This document shows, one piece after another, positions 8,551 to 18,479 of a DNA stretch of 64,000 bases. The notes under the pieces are model-generated. The model saw nothing but the letters and a program-made list of their open reading frames with translations. It made no database searches and was not told where the DNA came from. The stretch is from Moraxella sp. FZFQ2102 (GTDB lineage Bacteria > Pseudomonadota > Gammaproteobacteria > Pseudomonadales > Moraxellaceae). The DNA lies in contig NZ_CP099960.1 in NCBI RefSeq assembly GCF_024137865.1, positions 2,108,001 through 2,172,000 on the forward strand. The letters are read 5' to 3'. Position 1 is the stretch's first letter; each line of letters starts with the position of its first letter. A program made the position numbers and the translations under genes.

Positions 8551-9168
8551 CTAAATTTGCCTAAACTTCCAAAAATCTTTGCCGTCTATTTTCCAATAAC
8601 AGAACTCATCAGGAATTAAATAGCCAAAATCCATTGCTTTTGCAAACCAATTTTCATAGGCATAATCTTCATGACATCTATCCCAGTCCATATGCAGATA
8701 GACATTGGTATCAAAGTTAATATAAAATATAGGCAACCTTGAAGAAATCTGATTTATTTTTTTAAAATCACTTAATTCACCATTATTTGATATTTCCCCA
8801 TTGATGGCTAGTTTATTTTCAACAATACCGTAGAGCCTTTGTAGTTCTTGATGATTGAAATCAAAAAACAATAAAGATTGTAACTCTGACTTGGATAGGA
8901 CAATCACTTCTTCTATTTTTAGAAAATCTTCAAAATTGCTTTTTTGAAGTTGCCATATGCCATTTCTATAATAATATGAATTTAGCTCATGATTGTATTC
9001 TGCAATAGATATTTTCCCTTTCTTTAATTCTATATCTAAATCTAATTTCATGTTTAATATAAAATACTCTTTTTTACTTATTACAAAATAGTGTTTTTTA
9101 TTAAAAACAAATAATGAAATACAATCAATATATTGAAAAATTCTTGTCAAAAAATCATTTTTCTGCAT
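8551..9168 (-). CDS. Hypothetical protein in AT-rich insert
   Basis: Unrecognised soluble protein of 205 residues, rich in Lys, Asn, Phe and Tyr, with a C-terminal block LHMDWDRCHEDYAYENWFAKAMDFG followed by WKIDGKDFWKF. No signal peptide or membrane helix. AAGAAG lies 10 bases before ATG 9168; an in-frame TTG at 9177 is an alternative. It is the AT-richest gene of its region and sits in the insert between yciI and yciB, just past the yciB terminator, so it is not part of that operon. Function unknown. Confidence 0.6.
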   Translation of the reverse strand: MQKNDFLTRIFQYIDCISLFVFNKKHYFVISKKEYFILNMKLDLDIELKKGKISIAEYNHELNSYYYRNGIWQLQKSNFEDFLKIEEVIVLSKSELQSLLFFDFNHQELQRLYGIVENKLAINGEISNNGELSDFKKINQISSRLPIFYINFDTNVYLHMDWDRCHEDYAYENWFAKAMDFGYLIPDEFCYWKIDGKDFWKFRQI

Positions 9169-9222
9169 ATTTATCAAACTTCTTAGTCAATTGTTATTCG
9201 TACAGCAGGATGCCTACCTTTA

Positions 9223-9256
9223 TAAAAAAAGCCCTATGATTGGCGTATCACAGGGC
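9223..9256 (-). terminator. Terminator of yciB
   Basis: On the minus strand GCCCTGTGAT and ATCATAGGGC (plus 9231-9240 and 9247-9256) pair with one mismatch, then seven T residues. This ends the yciB transcript before the AT-rich insert. Confidence 0.85.
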
Positions 9257-9262
9257 ATATGA

Positions 9263-9874
9263 TTATTGAATATCTTTGCGGATATGACGCCGCAAGCTAA
9301 AAAACATCACTGCAATAAAGCCGAACATCACAATCATATCACCAAAGGCGGTAAATTCGCCCCAGTATTTGCCATCTGCAAAGACAAAGGCAAAAAATGC
9401 GTGCAAACCTGCCATCGTGCCAAACATACCTGCCCAAGCTAGATTAAGCTTGTGCCAGCCTGATTGAGTGAGTTCAAAGACTTGCCCGAACAGTTTTTTG
9501 ACAATCGGTGTCTTATCTTTGGCAAATAGCGGTGAGATCAGCAGACCCCCAGCAAAGGCAAGGTTGATAATAATAGCCTTTAGGCGGATATAATAATCAT
9601 CAGAGAGTGCCAAAGTAATCCCGCCAAACACGATGGTCATCAATAGCACGAACCATTGCTGCTTTTCTAGGCGGAATTTTTGGCTGATGAATAAAAAGCC
9701 ATAGACAATCACCGTCGATGCGATTAGACCTGCGGTCGCCACAAGCACATGATTATTATCCACGCCTGCTGAGCCGATCAACTGCAAGATGGGATGTTCG
9801 GCGTTGGTCGGCTCGGTGGTTTTATACAGATAAAAAAAGACAATCAGCGGAATAAAATCAATCAAGGCTTTCAT
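9263..9874 (-). CDS. yciB: Inner membrane septation protein YciB (IspZ)
   Basis: Integral inner-membrane protein of 203 residues with five hydrophobic segments. It begins MKALIDFIPLIVFFYLYKTT, the conserved start of the family, and ends after HKLNLAWAGMFGTMAGLHAFFAF...ADGKYWGEFTAFG, another conserved block. The family (intracellular septation protein A) takes part in cell-envelope synthesis and interacts with elongation and division proteins in E. coli. Single gene with its own terminator. Confidence 0.93.
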   Translation of the reverse strand: MKALIDFIPLIVFFYLYKTTEPTNAEHPILQLIGSAGVDNNHVLVATAGLIASTVIVYGFLFISQKFRLEKQQWFVLLMTIVFGGITLALSDDYYIRLKAIIINLAFAGGLLISPLFAKDKTPIVKKLFGQVFELTQSGWHKLNLAWAGMFGTMAGLHAFFAFVFADGKYWGEFTAFGDMIVMFGFIAVMFFSLRRHIRKDIQ

Positions 9875-9902
9875 AGTAGATATCTTAATAGTAATTCATC
9901 AT

Positions 9903-9968
9903 AAAAACTTGCCAAGTGCCAATCTGCCAAATAATGGATAATTATCAAGCAAATCAACACTTAGCAAG
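9903..9968 (-). terminator. Probable lon terminator
   Basis: Arms CTTGCTAAGTG and CACTTGGCAAG (plus 9958-9968 and 9908-9918) pair over 11 bases with one G-U, enclosing a 39-base loop with weaker inner pairing, followed by five T on the minus strand. It lies just past the lon stop. Confidence 0.6.
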
Positions 9969-9984
9969 CGATTAACCATGCGGT

Positions 9985-12423
9985 TTAGCTGACGACTTTA
10001 TCCGATGGTGCGTCATGCGTGATGACCTTTGGCGGGATAGGGCGAAGTTTTTCGACCAAAGCCGCTGCCAGCACTTCATCGATGCTCTCAACAGGGGTGA
10101 TGGTCAGACCTTCTTTGACATTGTCAGGAATCTCTGCCAAATCACGCTCGTTTGACTTAGGAATCAGTACTTGCTTGATGCCACCACGGTGAGCAGCCAG
10201 CAGTTTTTCTTTTAGGCCGCCGATACGCAGTACCTTACCACGCAAAGTCACTTCACCAGTCATGGCGATATCTGCACGGATGGCGATACCTGTCATGGCT
10301 GACACGATGGCGGTGGTCAGGGCGATACCTGCTGATGGACCATCTTTTGGTGTCGCGCCTTCTGGCATATGGATGTGCAAATCCGTGTTTTTGAATTTTT
10401 CATAATCAATACCAAAGCGTTCGCCACCTGCACGCACGACACTCATCGCAGCACGGATAGACTCTTTCATCACATCACCCAGCGATCCTGTGAATACCAG
10501 CTCACCTTTGCCCTGCATGGTTGCAGATTCGATGGTCAATAGCTCACCGCCCACTGATGTCCAAGCCAAACCTGTGATACGGCCAACTTCAGGTTCTTGT
10601 TCGGCCAGACCATAATCAAACGGCTTGACACCCAAGAAATCGCTGATATTATCATCTGTCACGGCAACGGTATCAAACTTCACGCCTTTTTTGGGCTTGA
10701 TGCCGTGCGTTTCGACTTGAGAGCGGACAGCTTTACGGCTGATTTTATTGATTTCACGCTCAAGATTACGCACGCCAGCTTCACGGGTATAATGGCGGAT
10801 AATGCTCGTCACTGCATCGTCGGTGATGTCAAGCTCATCTTTGCCCAGGCCGTTTTGTTCTAGTGCTTTTGGGATTAGATAATTATTGGCAATCGCCAGT
10901 TTCTCATCTTCGGTATAGCCTGGCAGACGAATCACTTCCATACGATCCAGTAGCGCTGGTGGAATATTCATGCTATTGGCAGTACAGATGAACATCACCT
11001 GAGACAGATCCAGATCCAGATCTAGATAATGGTCATTGAACGCTTTATTCTGTGATGGATCAAGCACTTCTAGTAGGGCAGAGGCTGGATCGCCACGGAA
11101 GTCTTGTGCCATTTTGTCAATTTCATCGAGCAAAAATAGCGGATTTTTGACTTCAACTTTTGATAATGACTGCACAATCTTACCTGGCATCGCCCCGATA
11201 TAGGTACGGCGATGACCACGGATTTCTGCTTCATCACGCACACCGCCCAATGCCATACGCACAAACTTACGGCCTGTGGCACGAGCGATACTCTCACCCA
11301 GTGAAGTTTTGCCCACACCCGGTGGACCTACCAAGCACAGAATCGGGCCGCGAATTTGCTTCACGCGCGACTGCACCGCTAGGTATTCTAAGATGCGATC
11401 TTTGACATCGTCCAGTCCATAATGGTCTTTATCCAGTGTTTGTTTGGCTTTTTCAAGATTGATCGAAACCTTGCTTGCCTTATTCCACGGTGTGTCAAGA
11501 ATCCATTCGACATAGCCGCGCACCACCGATGCTTCTGATGAAGTGGCAGGCATCATTTTTAGTTTACGAAACTCAGCTTCGGCTTTTTTGCGCACATCAT
11601 CAGGCAGATCAGCATCTTTTAGACGATTTTCAAGCTCAAGATCATCATCGTCCGCGCCATTATTCAGATCAGACAGCTCATTTTTGATGGCTTTCATTTT
11701 TTCGTTCAAAAAATACTCGCGCTGATTGTTTTCCATCTGCTTGCGCACGGTATTTTCAAGCTCATTTTCGATGTTGCGCTCGGTTTTGCTGCTGGTGAAA
11801 TAGTCGGTCAAAATCTTGAAATACTCTTCGGCATTGTCCGACTCTAGCAAGGTTTGTTTTTTGTCCAAAGCCAGCTGCGTGCGTGTGGCGATAAAATACA
11901 TCAGCTCAAGCAAATCATCGAATTTGCTCGCTACTTTGATCAGCTCGCGCGAGTTTCTTAAGCTGCCATCGGCATAGTCACTGAATAGATCGAGCAGCAG
12001 TTTTTTGTGCGCGTCGATCTCATCGCGGCTGTAGCTTAGGGTGATCGGTGCAGGCACAAAGTGTGCAAGCAAGCTTTCTTCAGGCTTGTCATCGACTGTG
12101 CTGATGGCATCGACTTGTACGCGCTCGATACCTTCGATCAGCACCTTGATGCATTTATCATCCGAATCGTGCGGCATGGTGCTGACGATTTGGCAGCGTG
12201 TACCGAATTGATACAGATTATCGGTGTTAATCTCTTCGCTCAGCGAGTCTTTTTGGGAGACGACGACGATCATGCCATTGTGCAGATCTTGGGCAAGTTC
12301 GATGGCTTTGATCGATTGTTCGCGGCCAACGAACAGCGCGATTTGCATATGCGGATAGACGACGACATCACGCACCGCTAATAATGGCAGGGATTCTAAG
12401 TTTGGCATGTTTTGTTTGCTCAT
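9985..12423 (-). CDS. lon: ATP-dependent protease Lon (La)
   Basis: Cytosolic AAA+ serine protease of 812 residues that degrades misfolded and regulatory proteins. Order: N-terminal substrate domain (LPLLAVRDVVVYPHMQIALFVGR), Walker A GPPGVGKTSLGESIA at mid-protein, Walker B PLFLLDEIDKM, then the protease domain with catalytic Ser in TPKDGPSAGIAL and Lys in GGLKEKLLAAHRGG. ATG 12423 has AAGGA eight bases upstream; the longer form from 12444 would swallow that site. A weak sigma-32-like promoter may lie at 12454-12485. Confidence 0.97.
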   Translation of the reverse strand: MSKQNMPNLESLPLLAVRDVVVYPHMQIALFVGREQSIKAIELAQDLHNGMIVVVSQKDSLSEEINTDNLYQFGTRCQIVSTMPHDSDDKCIKVLIEGIERVQVDAISTVDDKPEESLLAHFVPAPITLSYSRDEIDAHKKLLLDLFSDYADGSLRNSRELIKVASKFDDLLELMYFIATRTQLALDKKQTLLESDNAEEYFKILTDYFTSSKTERNIENELENTVRKQMENNQREYFLNEKMKAIKNELSDLNNGADDDDLELENRLKDADLPDDVRKKAEAEFRKLKMMPATSSEASVVRGYVEWILDTPWNKASKVSINLEKAKQTLDKDHYGLDDVKDRILEYLAVQSRVKQIRGPILCLVGPPGVGKTSLGESIARATGRKFVRMALGGVRDEAEIRGHRRTYIGAMPGKIVQSLSKVEVKNPLFLLDEIDKMAQDFRGDPASALLEVLDPSQNKAFNDHYLDLDLDLSQVMFICTANSMNIPPALLDRMEVIRLPGYTEDEKLAIANNYLIPKALEQNGLGKDELDITDDAVTSIIRHYTREAGVRNLEREINKISRKAVRSQVETHGIKPKKGVKFDTVAVTDDNISDFLGVKPFDYGLAEQEPEVGRITGLAWTSVGGELLTIESATMQGKGELVFTGSLGDVMKESIRAAMSVVRAGGERFGIDYEKFKNTDLHIHMPEGATPKDGPSAGIALTTAIVSAMTGIAIRADIAMTGEVTLRGKVLRIGGLKEKLLAAHRGGIKQVLIPKSNERDLAEIPDNVKEGLTITPVESIDEVLAAALVEKLRPIPPKVITHDAPSDKVVS

Positions 12424-12453
12424 TGTTGTGATTCCTTTTTGCAAGATGATGGG

Positions 12454-12485
12454 TTTATGGTGGCGATTGGGAGAAATTGCAAGTT
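12454..12485 (-). promoter_or_regulatory. Weak heat-shock (sigma-32) promoter candidate for lon
   Basis: On the minus strand ACTTGCAA (plus 12478-12485) is followed after about 14 bases by CCACCATAAA (12454-12463), loosely resembling CTTGAA / CCCCAT-T. Lon is a heat-shock gene in E. coli. The match is imperfect. Confidence 0.3.
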
Positions 12486-12622
12486 TTTTATGACAAGTGA
12501 ATGAACATTTCTCATCAAATCTTGCACCAGTGTTACTACTTTGAAATTGTCTATAATAATAATTTTGTTAAGTGATTGATTTTAATATATTTTTTATCAA
12601 ATTTTTATTCTTAATTTTGCGG

Positions 12623-12628
12623 TATAAT
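12623..12628 (+). promoter_or_regulatory. -10 box of the antiporter gene
   Basis: TATAAT at 12623-12628 in an AT-rich stretch; no convincing -35. It lies 67 bp before ATG 12695, so longer N-terminal forms starting upstream of it are unlikely. Confidence 0.45.
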
Positions 12629-12694
12629 AGACGGCTTATTTTGTGTGATTTTTTTGAACGATTTGTTCGATATTTTTTGCTTTTTGGAATAACG

Positions 12695-14011
12695 ATGATG
12701 ATAAATGCAGTTTTAATCGCTGTCATTGTGATGGTAGGGCTGTCGCTGCTGCGCGTCCATGTGGTGTTAAGTTTGGTGATCGGTGCGCTGATCGGCGGCT
12801 TGGTTGCAGGTATGTCGGTGGCTGATACTTTGACAGCGTTTCAAGGTGGTATCAAAAATGGTGCGGAGATCGCGCTGTCGTATGCGATGCTCGGTGCGTT
12901 CGCGATGGCGATTGCGCATTCTGGCTTGCCGCAGATGGTCGCAGATAAATTGATCGCGCAGGTGAATCATACCGATGGTGCTGCCAAGCTGAAGTGGCTG
13001 GTGTGCATTATCCTTGTGGTGATGGCGATGATGTCGCAAAACATCGTGCCGATTCACATTGCCTTTATTCCACTGATCGTACCGCCGCTACTGCTTGTGA
13101 TGAATAAACTGAATCTGGATCGCCGCGCGGTGGCGTGTATTTTGACCTTTGGTCTGGTCAATACTTATATGTTCATTCCGTATGGATTTGGTGATATTTT
13201 CTTAAATCAGATTATCCTAAAAAATATCAATGACGCAGGCATGGTCACAGGCGACATCTCGATGATGAGTACCATGGCAATCCCTGCGGCAGGGATGCTG
13301 CTTGGTCTATTAATGGCGGTGTTCGTCACTTATCGTAAGCCGCGTGTGTATCAGAATATCGAGATCGCCAAAGATGCGCCAAATCGTGAAGTCAATGGCT
13401 ATGATGTTGCGGTGGCGATCGGTGCGATCTTGGTGGCATTAGGCGCGCAGTTGATGACAGATTCGCTGCTGATCGGTTCGCTTGTGGGCTTTGCGGTATT
13501 TATGGCAACTGGCGTGGTTAAGTGGCGTGAAGCTAATGATGTCTTTAATGACGGTATCAAGATGATGGCGATGATTGGCTTTATCATGATCTGTGCACAA
13601 GGCTTTGCTGAAGCGATGAAAGCCACAGGGCAGATTGATACCTTGGTGGATGGGGCGATGCAGCTATTTGGCGGTAACAAAGCAATGGCGGCCTTGGCGA
13701 TGTTGATCGTTGGTTTGATTGTGACCTTGGGCATTGGCTCGTCATTTTCAACGGTGCCAATCATCGCCACCATCTATGTGCCACTATGCATGGCGATGGG
13801 CTTTAGCGTACCTGCGACGGTGGCTTTGGTTGCAACCGCTGGCGTGTTGGGTGATGCTGGCTCACCTGCGTCAGATTCGACACTAGGCCCGACAATGGGT
13901 CTTAATGCCGATGGTCAGCATGATCACATCAAAGATTCGGTGATTCCGACCTTCATCCACTATAACATTCCACTGATTATTTTTGGTTGGATTGCGGCGA
14001 TGGTATTATAA
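12695..14011 (+). CDS. Na+/H+ antiporter family protein
   Basis: Inner-membrane protein of 438 residues with about a dozen hydrophobic segments, belonging to the NhaC/YuiF-like Na+/H+ antiporter group. It starts MMINAVLIAVIVMVGLSLLRVHVV, includes MSQNIVPIHIAFIPLIVPPLL and near the end LGDAGSPASDSTLGPTMGLN, a conserved polar loop. GGA eight bases upstream and a TATAAT at 12623 support ATG 12695. It probably exchanges protons for sodium or carries an organic acid; the exact substrate is not shown. Monocistronic, ended by a terminator at 14034. Confidence 0.85.
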   Translation: MMINAVLIAVIVMVGLSLLRVHVVLSLVIGALIGGLVAGMSVADTLTAFQGGIKNGAEIALSYAMLGAFAMAIAHSGLPQMVADKLIAQVNHTDGAAKLKWLVCIILVVMAMMSQNIVPIHIAFIPLIVPPLLLVMNKLNLDRRAVACILTFGLVNTYMFIPYGFGDIFLNQIILKNINDAGMVTGDISMMSTMAIPAAGMLLGLLMAVFVTYRKPRVYQNIEIAKDAPNREVNGYDVAVAIGAILVALGAQLMTDSLLIGSLVGFAVFMATGVVKWREANDVFNDGIKMMAMIGFIMICAQGFAEAMKATGQIDTLVDGAMQLFGGNKAMAALAMLIVGLIVTLGIGSSFSTVPIIATIYVPLCMAMGFSVPATVALVATAGVLGDAGSPASDSTLGPTMGLNADGQHDHIKDSVIPTFIHYNIPLIIFGWIAAMVL

Positions 14012-14033
14012 GGTATTATCATAACCGCTAAAC

Positions 14034-14062
14034 AAAAAGCCAAGTGTAATACTTGGCTTTTT
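14034..14062. terminator. Bidirectional terminator after the antiporter gene
   Basis: AAAAAGCCAAGT (14034-14045) and ACTTGGCTTTTT (14051-14062) form a perfect 12-bp stem with a five-base loop. Confidence 0.9.
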
Positions 14063-14126
14063 ATTGGCTTAAAATTTATAAACCTAGTCAAATTGTCATT
14101 TGATAAGGCTTGGCATACGACACCAA

Positions 14127-15362
14127 TTATGATGCCGACTGTGGCGGCTGATTAAATACAGACACAATCTGCGCCTTGTACTCACCAAGTATCGGCAAAA
14201 TCTGCTCGACGATCAGCGCCTTACGATAGCCGTGCAATTCGCGCGGTAATTCACTGATATCACCATCGAAGGCGGTGATCTGTAGCAGCTGATTGATCCA
14301 GCGATTTTTTAATAATAAAATCGCAGGCACGCCTGTGGCTTGGCTGAAGTTTTCGACCGCGTCATTGACCGCATTTTTGAACGGTTTATCCTTGCTGTGA
14401 TAAGACGGCGGCGGCATCGGCGGTAGGTTATTTTCACTCATGGCATTGACCTGACGGACGATGCGCACGATCTCATCTCCATAGCGGCGCAGGGCAGCAC
14501 GGTTGATGGTGGTGCGCGCCAACAACTTAATGCTATCAGGCATCTGCTGCACGATTTCGCGTAGGGCCTGCTTACCGATGATGAAGCTGCGCGGTTCGTT
14601 GGTTGCGCGTGCTAAGGCTTCACGCCATATGGTCAGCTGCTGTAGCAGTGCCAATTGACGACGCGTATAAATCGGCGCAATCAGATCTAAATACAGCTGA
14701 TCATCAGGCAGATTCTGCGTGTCGTGCAGTTCATGGGCATAGCTGTGGCTGTCTTCACAGGCGTAGTCGTACAGCTGTCGTGCTTTAAGCTCACTTTGTA
14801 CCGCTTGATATAGCGCAAGCAGATAGCGCACATCATTGGCAGCATAGTTTTCTTGTTCTTGGGTTAAGGGGCGTGCCAGCCAGTTTGACTGACTTTCCCC
14901 TTTATCGATATGCACGCCCAAGATCTCATCAGCGGCTTGACTGTAGCCGATTTGTAGTTTGCCTGACAGATACGCCACACCAAGCTGTACATCAAAGACA
15001 TTGTTCAGTGGTGGGCATTTGGCAAGTAAATAAAAAATCCCCAAATCTTCACCGCAGGCATACCACACCATCGTCGGCACTTCGATTAAGGCTTGCCACA
15101 GATCGGTCAGATCAAGCTTGGGTGCATCGACCAGATAGATCGCTTTGCCGGTATTGATCTGAATTAGCGCAAGGATGGGATAATAAGTGGTGCGCTTGAT
15201 GAACTCGGTATCGAGCGCGACGACATCGACGCTGTCAATCTCATCAATCAGCGCATACAGCGCATCCGTGGTCTGCACCCAGTGGGTCGGCAGCTCATCT
15301 AATGCATGAAGATCGGTGGCGTATCTTGGCAAGGCTAAAGTAGTCATGGAAATATCGGTCAA
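14127..15362 (-). CDS. rnd: Ribonuclease D
   Basis: 3'-5' exoribonuclease that trims tRNA and other small RNA precursors. The DEDD-type exonuclease domain starts with [25 protein letters not shown] near residue 45 and contains the later conserved tyrosine/aspartate motif [16 protein letters not shown]. An HRDC domain follows ([29 protein letters not shown]). 411 residues is slightly longer than E. coli RNase D. The ATG overlaps the recR stop as ATGA, which fixes the start and implies translational coupling. Confidence 0.93.
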   Translation of the reverse strand: MTDISMTTLALPRYATDLHALDELPTHWVQTTDALYALIDEIDSVDVVALDTEFIKRTTYYPILALIQINTGKAIYLVDAPKLDLTDLWQALIEVPTMVWYACGEDLGIFYLLAKCPPLNNVFDVQLGVAYLSGKLQIGYSQAADEILGVHIDKGESQSNWLARPLTQEQENYAANDVRYLLALYQAVQSELKARQLYDYACEDSHSYAHELHDTQNLPDDQLYLDLIAPIYTRRQLALLQQLTIWREALARATNEPRSFIIGKQALREIVQQMPDSIKLLARTTINRAALRRYGDEIVRIVRQVNAMSENNLPPMPPPSYHSKDKPFKNAVNDAVENFSQATGVPAILLLKNRWINQLLQITAFDGDISELPRELHGYRKALIVEQILPILGEYKAQIVSVFNQPPQSAS

Positions 15363-15952
15363 ATGGTATCGCGGTTTTGTAAGGCTTGGTGTAGGGTGAT
15401 GCTGTCAATATACTCAAGCTCACCGCCGATCGGAATGCCTTGGGCAAGCCGCGTGATTTTCTCCACATAGGGCTTGGCGGCATCATAAATAAAAAACGCT
15501 GTCGTCTGACCTTCGACGGTCGCGCCTGTGGCTAGGATCAGCTCGCGTACGCCGCCTGATTTTAGGCGAAAAATCAGCTCATCAATGTGTAGATCATCAG
15601 CATTGATGCCATCGATGGGCGATAAATGACCACCAAGCACAAAATATTTGCCACGATAGCCGCCACTTTGTTCGATGGCGAAAACATCCGATGCGTTCTC
15701 GACCACGCACAGCACGCCATCATCACGGCGTACATCGCGACAAATCGGACAAATCTCATCATCGCTGAACGAATGGCAGTGCGCACATTCGATGATCTCA
15801 CGCATGGCGATCTCAAGCGCGGCGGCTAGGTTTAGCCCTTGCGCGCGTTTTTTGGTCAAAAGCGCGAGCGCCATCCGCTGCGCCGATTTTTGACCGACAC
15901 TTGGTAGGATTTGCAGCTCTTTGATGAGTTTGTCAAGTTTTGGGGTCAGCAC
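15359..15952 (-). CDS. recR: Recombination protein RecR
   Basis: Loader of RecA in the RecFOR gap-repair pathway. 197 residues: helix-hairpin-helix ([21 protein letters not shown]), four-cysteine zinc finger ([16 protein letters not shown]), then a Toprim domain ([15 protein letters not shown], and [10 protein letters not shown]). Middle gene of ybaB-recR-rnd; 34 bp after ybaB and overlapping rnd by four bases. dnaX, which usually precedes ybaB, is not in the 350 bp upstream. Confidence 0.96.
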   Translation of the reverse strand: MLTPKLDKLIKELQILPSVGQKSAQRMALALLTKKRAQGLNLAAALEIAMREIIECAHCHSFSDDEICPICRDVRRDDGVLCVVENASDVFAIEQSGGYRGKYFVLGGHLSPIDGINADDLHIDELIFRLKSGGVRELILATGATVEGQTTAFFIYDAAKPYVEKITRLAQGIPIGGELEYIDSITLHQALQNRDTI

Positions 15953-15986
15953 GATGATTGCTCGATATTTTCGCCAGACAGATGAA

Positions 15987-16319
15987 TCAGCCGAACAAGC
16001 CTTTCATGCTCGGTGGCAAGCCCATACCAGTAGTCGCGCCCGCCATCACTTCTTCGTACAGCTCATCGGCTTGGCGCACAGCATCATTGATCGCAGCGGC
16101 GACCAGATCTTCGATCATATCAGGTTCGTCGTCCATTAGACTTGGGTCGATGGTCAGACGCTTGACGACATGGCGACCTGTCATGGTGACTTTGACCAAG
16201 CCATTGCCTGCTTCGCTGTGCACTTCTTTGGTAGCAAGGCTTGCTTTGGCAGCTTCGACATTTTTCTCAACTTGCTTTTGCATGGCTTGCGCTTGTTGCA
16301 TTAGGGCTTGAATGTTCAT
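15987..16319 (-). CDS. ybaB: YbaB/EbfC nucleoid-associated protein
   Basis: Small DNA-binding dimer of 110 residues. Begins [20 protein letters not shown] and has the conserved block [25 protein letters not shown]. It precedes recR, its standard partner. The promoter candidate lies at 16377-16408. Confidence 0.94.
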   Translation of the reverse strand: MNIQALMQQAQAMQKQVEKNVEAAKASLATKEVHSEAGNGLVKVTMTGRHVVKRLTIDPSLMDDEPDMIEDLVAAAINDAVRQADELYEEVMAGATTGMGLPPSMKGLFG

Positions 16320-16376
16320 AATCGTATCCTAATTGTCTGAATGTATAGAGTAAATATGGGGTTAAAAAAGTGATTT

Positions 16377-16408
16377 AGTATAGCACAAATTGATAAAAAT
16401 TTTGTCAA
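16377..16408 (-). promoter_or_regulatory. ybaB-recR-rnd promoter candidate
   Basis: On the minus strand TTGACA (plus 16403-16408) and an extended -10 TGTGCTATACT with TATACT at plus 16377-16382; the spacer is 20 bp, compensated by the extended -10. The remainder of the 350-bp gap 16320-16679 is AT-rich and holds this and the mltB upstream region; no RNA gene is seen. Confidence 0.55.
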
Positions 16409-16679
16409 AAAATCACAAGTTTGGGTTTGTATGACTGCTAAGAAATTTGGCAAAAAACAGCATCGGAAGGCGGTTGATGCTTTTTTAAAGATGATATCAT
16501 GGGTGTAAAAATGGGGCAATTTGTCAAAGTATCGCCGCGTTGCTTGGAATAAACTTGGAATAAAGCTGTATAAAAATCAGTCATAAATAACAAAACATAA
16601 AAATATAATCATCGACTTTTTGCGCAAATCTTGCTAAAGTGTTTGCCCAAAACCGCTCAACTGATAACGGATGAATTTT

Positions 16680-17978
16680 ATGACCCAAAAGCAATTTGCC
16701 CAAAGCGCCTTGGTAACTGGTATCGTGCTATTTTTGGCATCGTGTGCCAGTCAGCCAGCACAGCGCGCCCCGATCAAAGTCATCACCCCTGAGACCAAGC
16801 CTGTGGTGATCGAGCAGCCACGCCCGGTGGTGGTCAAGCCTGCTCCAGTGCAGACGGCAGGCGTGTACTCAAGCTTCGATGCATGGCGCAGTGATTTTAT
16901 TAATCGTGCGATCGCAAAAGGCGCGAACGCCAGTACGATCAACAGCATGATGGCGGGCGCAAGTCTTAATGAGCGCGTGATCGACCTTGATCGCAGCCAA
17001 GCAGAATTTACCAAAATGCCATGGGAATATGTCGAAGGCGCAGTGTCATCATCGCGCGTCAGCCAAGGCAAATCGAAGCTGAATGATAACTTTAGCGTAT
17101 TATCACGCGCCGAAAATCTGTACGGCACGCCTAAAGAAATCACCACTGCCATCTGGGGTATGGAGTCATCATTCGGTGCTGCCAGTGGTTCGATGGATCT
17201 GATCAACGCACTATCAAGCCTTGCGTACGATGGCCGCCGCCGTGATTTCGCTGAAAATCAACTGCTGGCGATGGCGCAGATGATCGAGCGTGGCGATGTC
17301 TATCAATCGCAGCTGAAAGGCTCGTGGGCAGGCGGCATGGGTCACACGCAGTTCATCCCTGGTACTTGGATCACCGAAGGCGTCGATGGCAATGATGATG
17401 GTCATAAAGACCCTTGGAATGCTGCGGATGCACTAAGCTCAACGGCAAGCTATCTGGGCAATGCAGGTTGGGTGCGTGGTCTTGCGCCATTTTATGAAGT
17501 GCGTTTGCCATCAGGTTTTGATTATAATCTGCTAAACGGCGGTAAGCTGAGCCTAGATGCGTGGAAGCGCGCAGGCTTAAGCGCGGTCGGTGGTGAAAGC
17601 TTCGGCGGTGATCAGCTTGCCGAGCTGTGGTTACCTGCAGGCAAAAACGGCCCAGCACTGCTATTGACCAAGAATTTCGAAGTCATCCGCGTGTACAACA
17701 ACTCATCAAGCTATGCGCTAGGCGTTGCGCTATTGGCTAAGCGCATCGGTGGCGGCAGTGGACTGGTGCAATCTTGGCCGCGCGATGAGCAGCCGCTATC
17801 ACGCACACAGGTGCAAAGCCTACAGCGCAAGCTGACTGACATGGGCTATGACACAGGCGGTGTCGATGGCGTAGCAGGCAGTAACACGCGCAAGGCATTT
17901 GCCAAGTGGCAAGCAGCGAACGGTCAGATTCCTGATGGCTTTATTAGTATGAACTCAGCGAGCAATCTGTTGTGGTGA
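16680..17978 (+). CDS. Lytic murein transglycosylase, lipoprotein, MltB-like
   Basis: Outer-membrane-anchored enzyme of about 432 residues that cleaves peptidoglycan to 1,6-anhydro products. A lipoprotein signal ends in FLASCASQ (lipobox cysteine near residue 20). The SLT_2 domain contains TAIWGMESSFGAASG with the catalytic glutamate and GSWAGGMGHTQFIPGTW. A C-terminal peptidoglycan-binding_1 domain ends the protein (VQSLQRKLTDMGYDTGGVDGVAGSNTRKAFAKWQ). ATG 16680 has a better-spaced AACGGA than ATG 16671, three codons upstream; either is possible. Confidence 0.92.
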   Translation: MTQKQFAQSALVTGIVLFLASCASQPAQRAPIKVITPETKPVVIEQPRPVVVKPAPVQTAGVYSSFDAWRSDFINRAIAKGANASTINSMMAGASLNERVIDLDRSQAEFTKMPWEYVEGAVSSSRVSQGKSKLNDNFSVLSRAENLYGTPKEITTAIWGMESSFGAASGSMDLINALSSLAYDGRRRDFAENQLLAMAQMIERGDVYQSQLKGSWAGGMGHTQFIPGTWITEGVDGNDDGHKDPWNAADALSSTASYLGNAGWVRGLAPFYEVRLPSGFDYNLLNGGKLSLDAWKRAGLSAVGGESFGGDQLAELWLPAGKNGPALLLTKNFEVIRVYNNSSSYALGVALLAKRIGGGSGLVQSWPRDEQPLSRTQVQSLQRKLTDMGYDTGGVDGVAGSNTRKAFAKWQAANGQIPDGFISMNSASNLLW

Positions 17979-18054
17979 TTTGACCTAGGTGCAAAAGTAT
18001 CATGGCTGAAGCGGTCTATTTGCCAAACCATCTATACCATACAGCACCATCTAT

Positions 18055-18089
18055 CAAAAAAAGAGCGTTCAGTTTGGGCGTTCTTTTTT
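18055..18089 (+). terminator. Terminator after the transglycosylase gene
   Basis: AGAGCG pairs with CGTTCT (one G-U) flanked by seven A and seven T residues that extend the stem. Confidence 0.65.
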
Positions 18090-18245
18090 TATGTCCATAA
18101 CTTGCAAAATCATAAAAAATCTGTATTATACGAATTGTGCAAAATTTAAGCATAACTATTAAAATTATTAATACAAACTATTATTATAAATAATTTGACT
18201 CTCTCTCCATTTCTATATACTATAGATAAATTAAATTTATGATTA

Positions 18246-18268
18246 AATTGCATAATATTCATGCAATT
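18246..18268. promoter_or_regulatory. Inverted repeat, candidate operator upstream of the aromatic catabolic operon
   Basis: AATTGCAT and ATGCAATT are perfect arms with a seven-base spacer, in an AT-rich gap of about 500 bp (17979-18479) that holds also the terminator at 18055. No regulator gene is adjacent. No clear -35/-10 pair was found; TTGACA occurs at 18322 without a good -10. Confidence 0.4.
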
Positions 18269-18479
18269 AATAACAAGATAAAGATTGGATAAAAATTAAG
18301 CAGTCAAATAATTAGGATCGATTGACAAACAACAGGGAATTTTTCATTTTTATCGATTTTATCTTTGCAATTTGAACAACATAGTATTGCAGTTTTGGCG
18401 TTGTTTAATCAAAAAAACAAGCGTATCATAAACGCCATTGAGAACAACAAGTAAAAGAACTGCCAAAAGGATGCACAAG

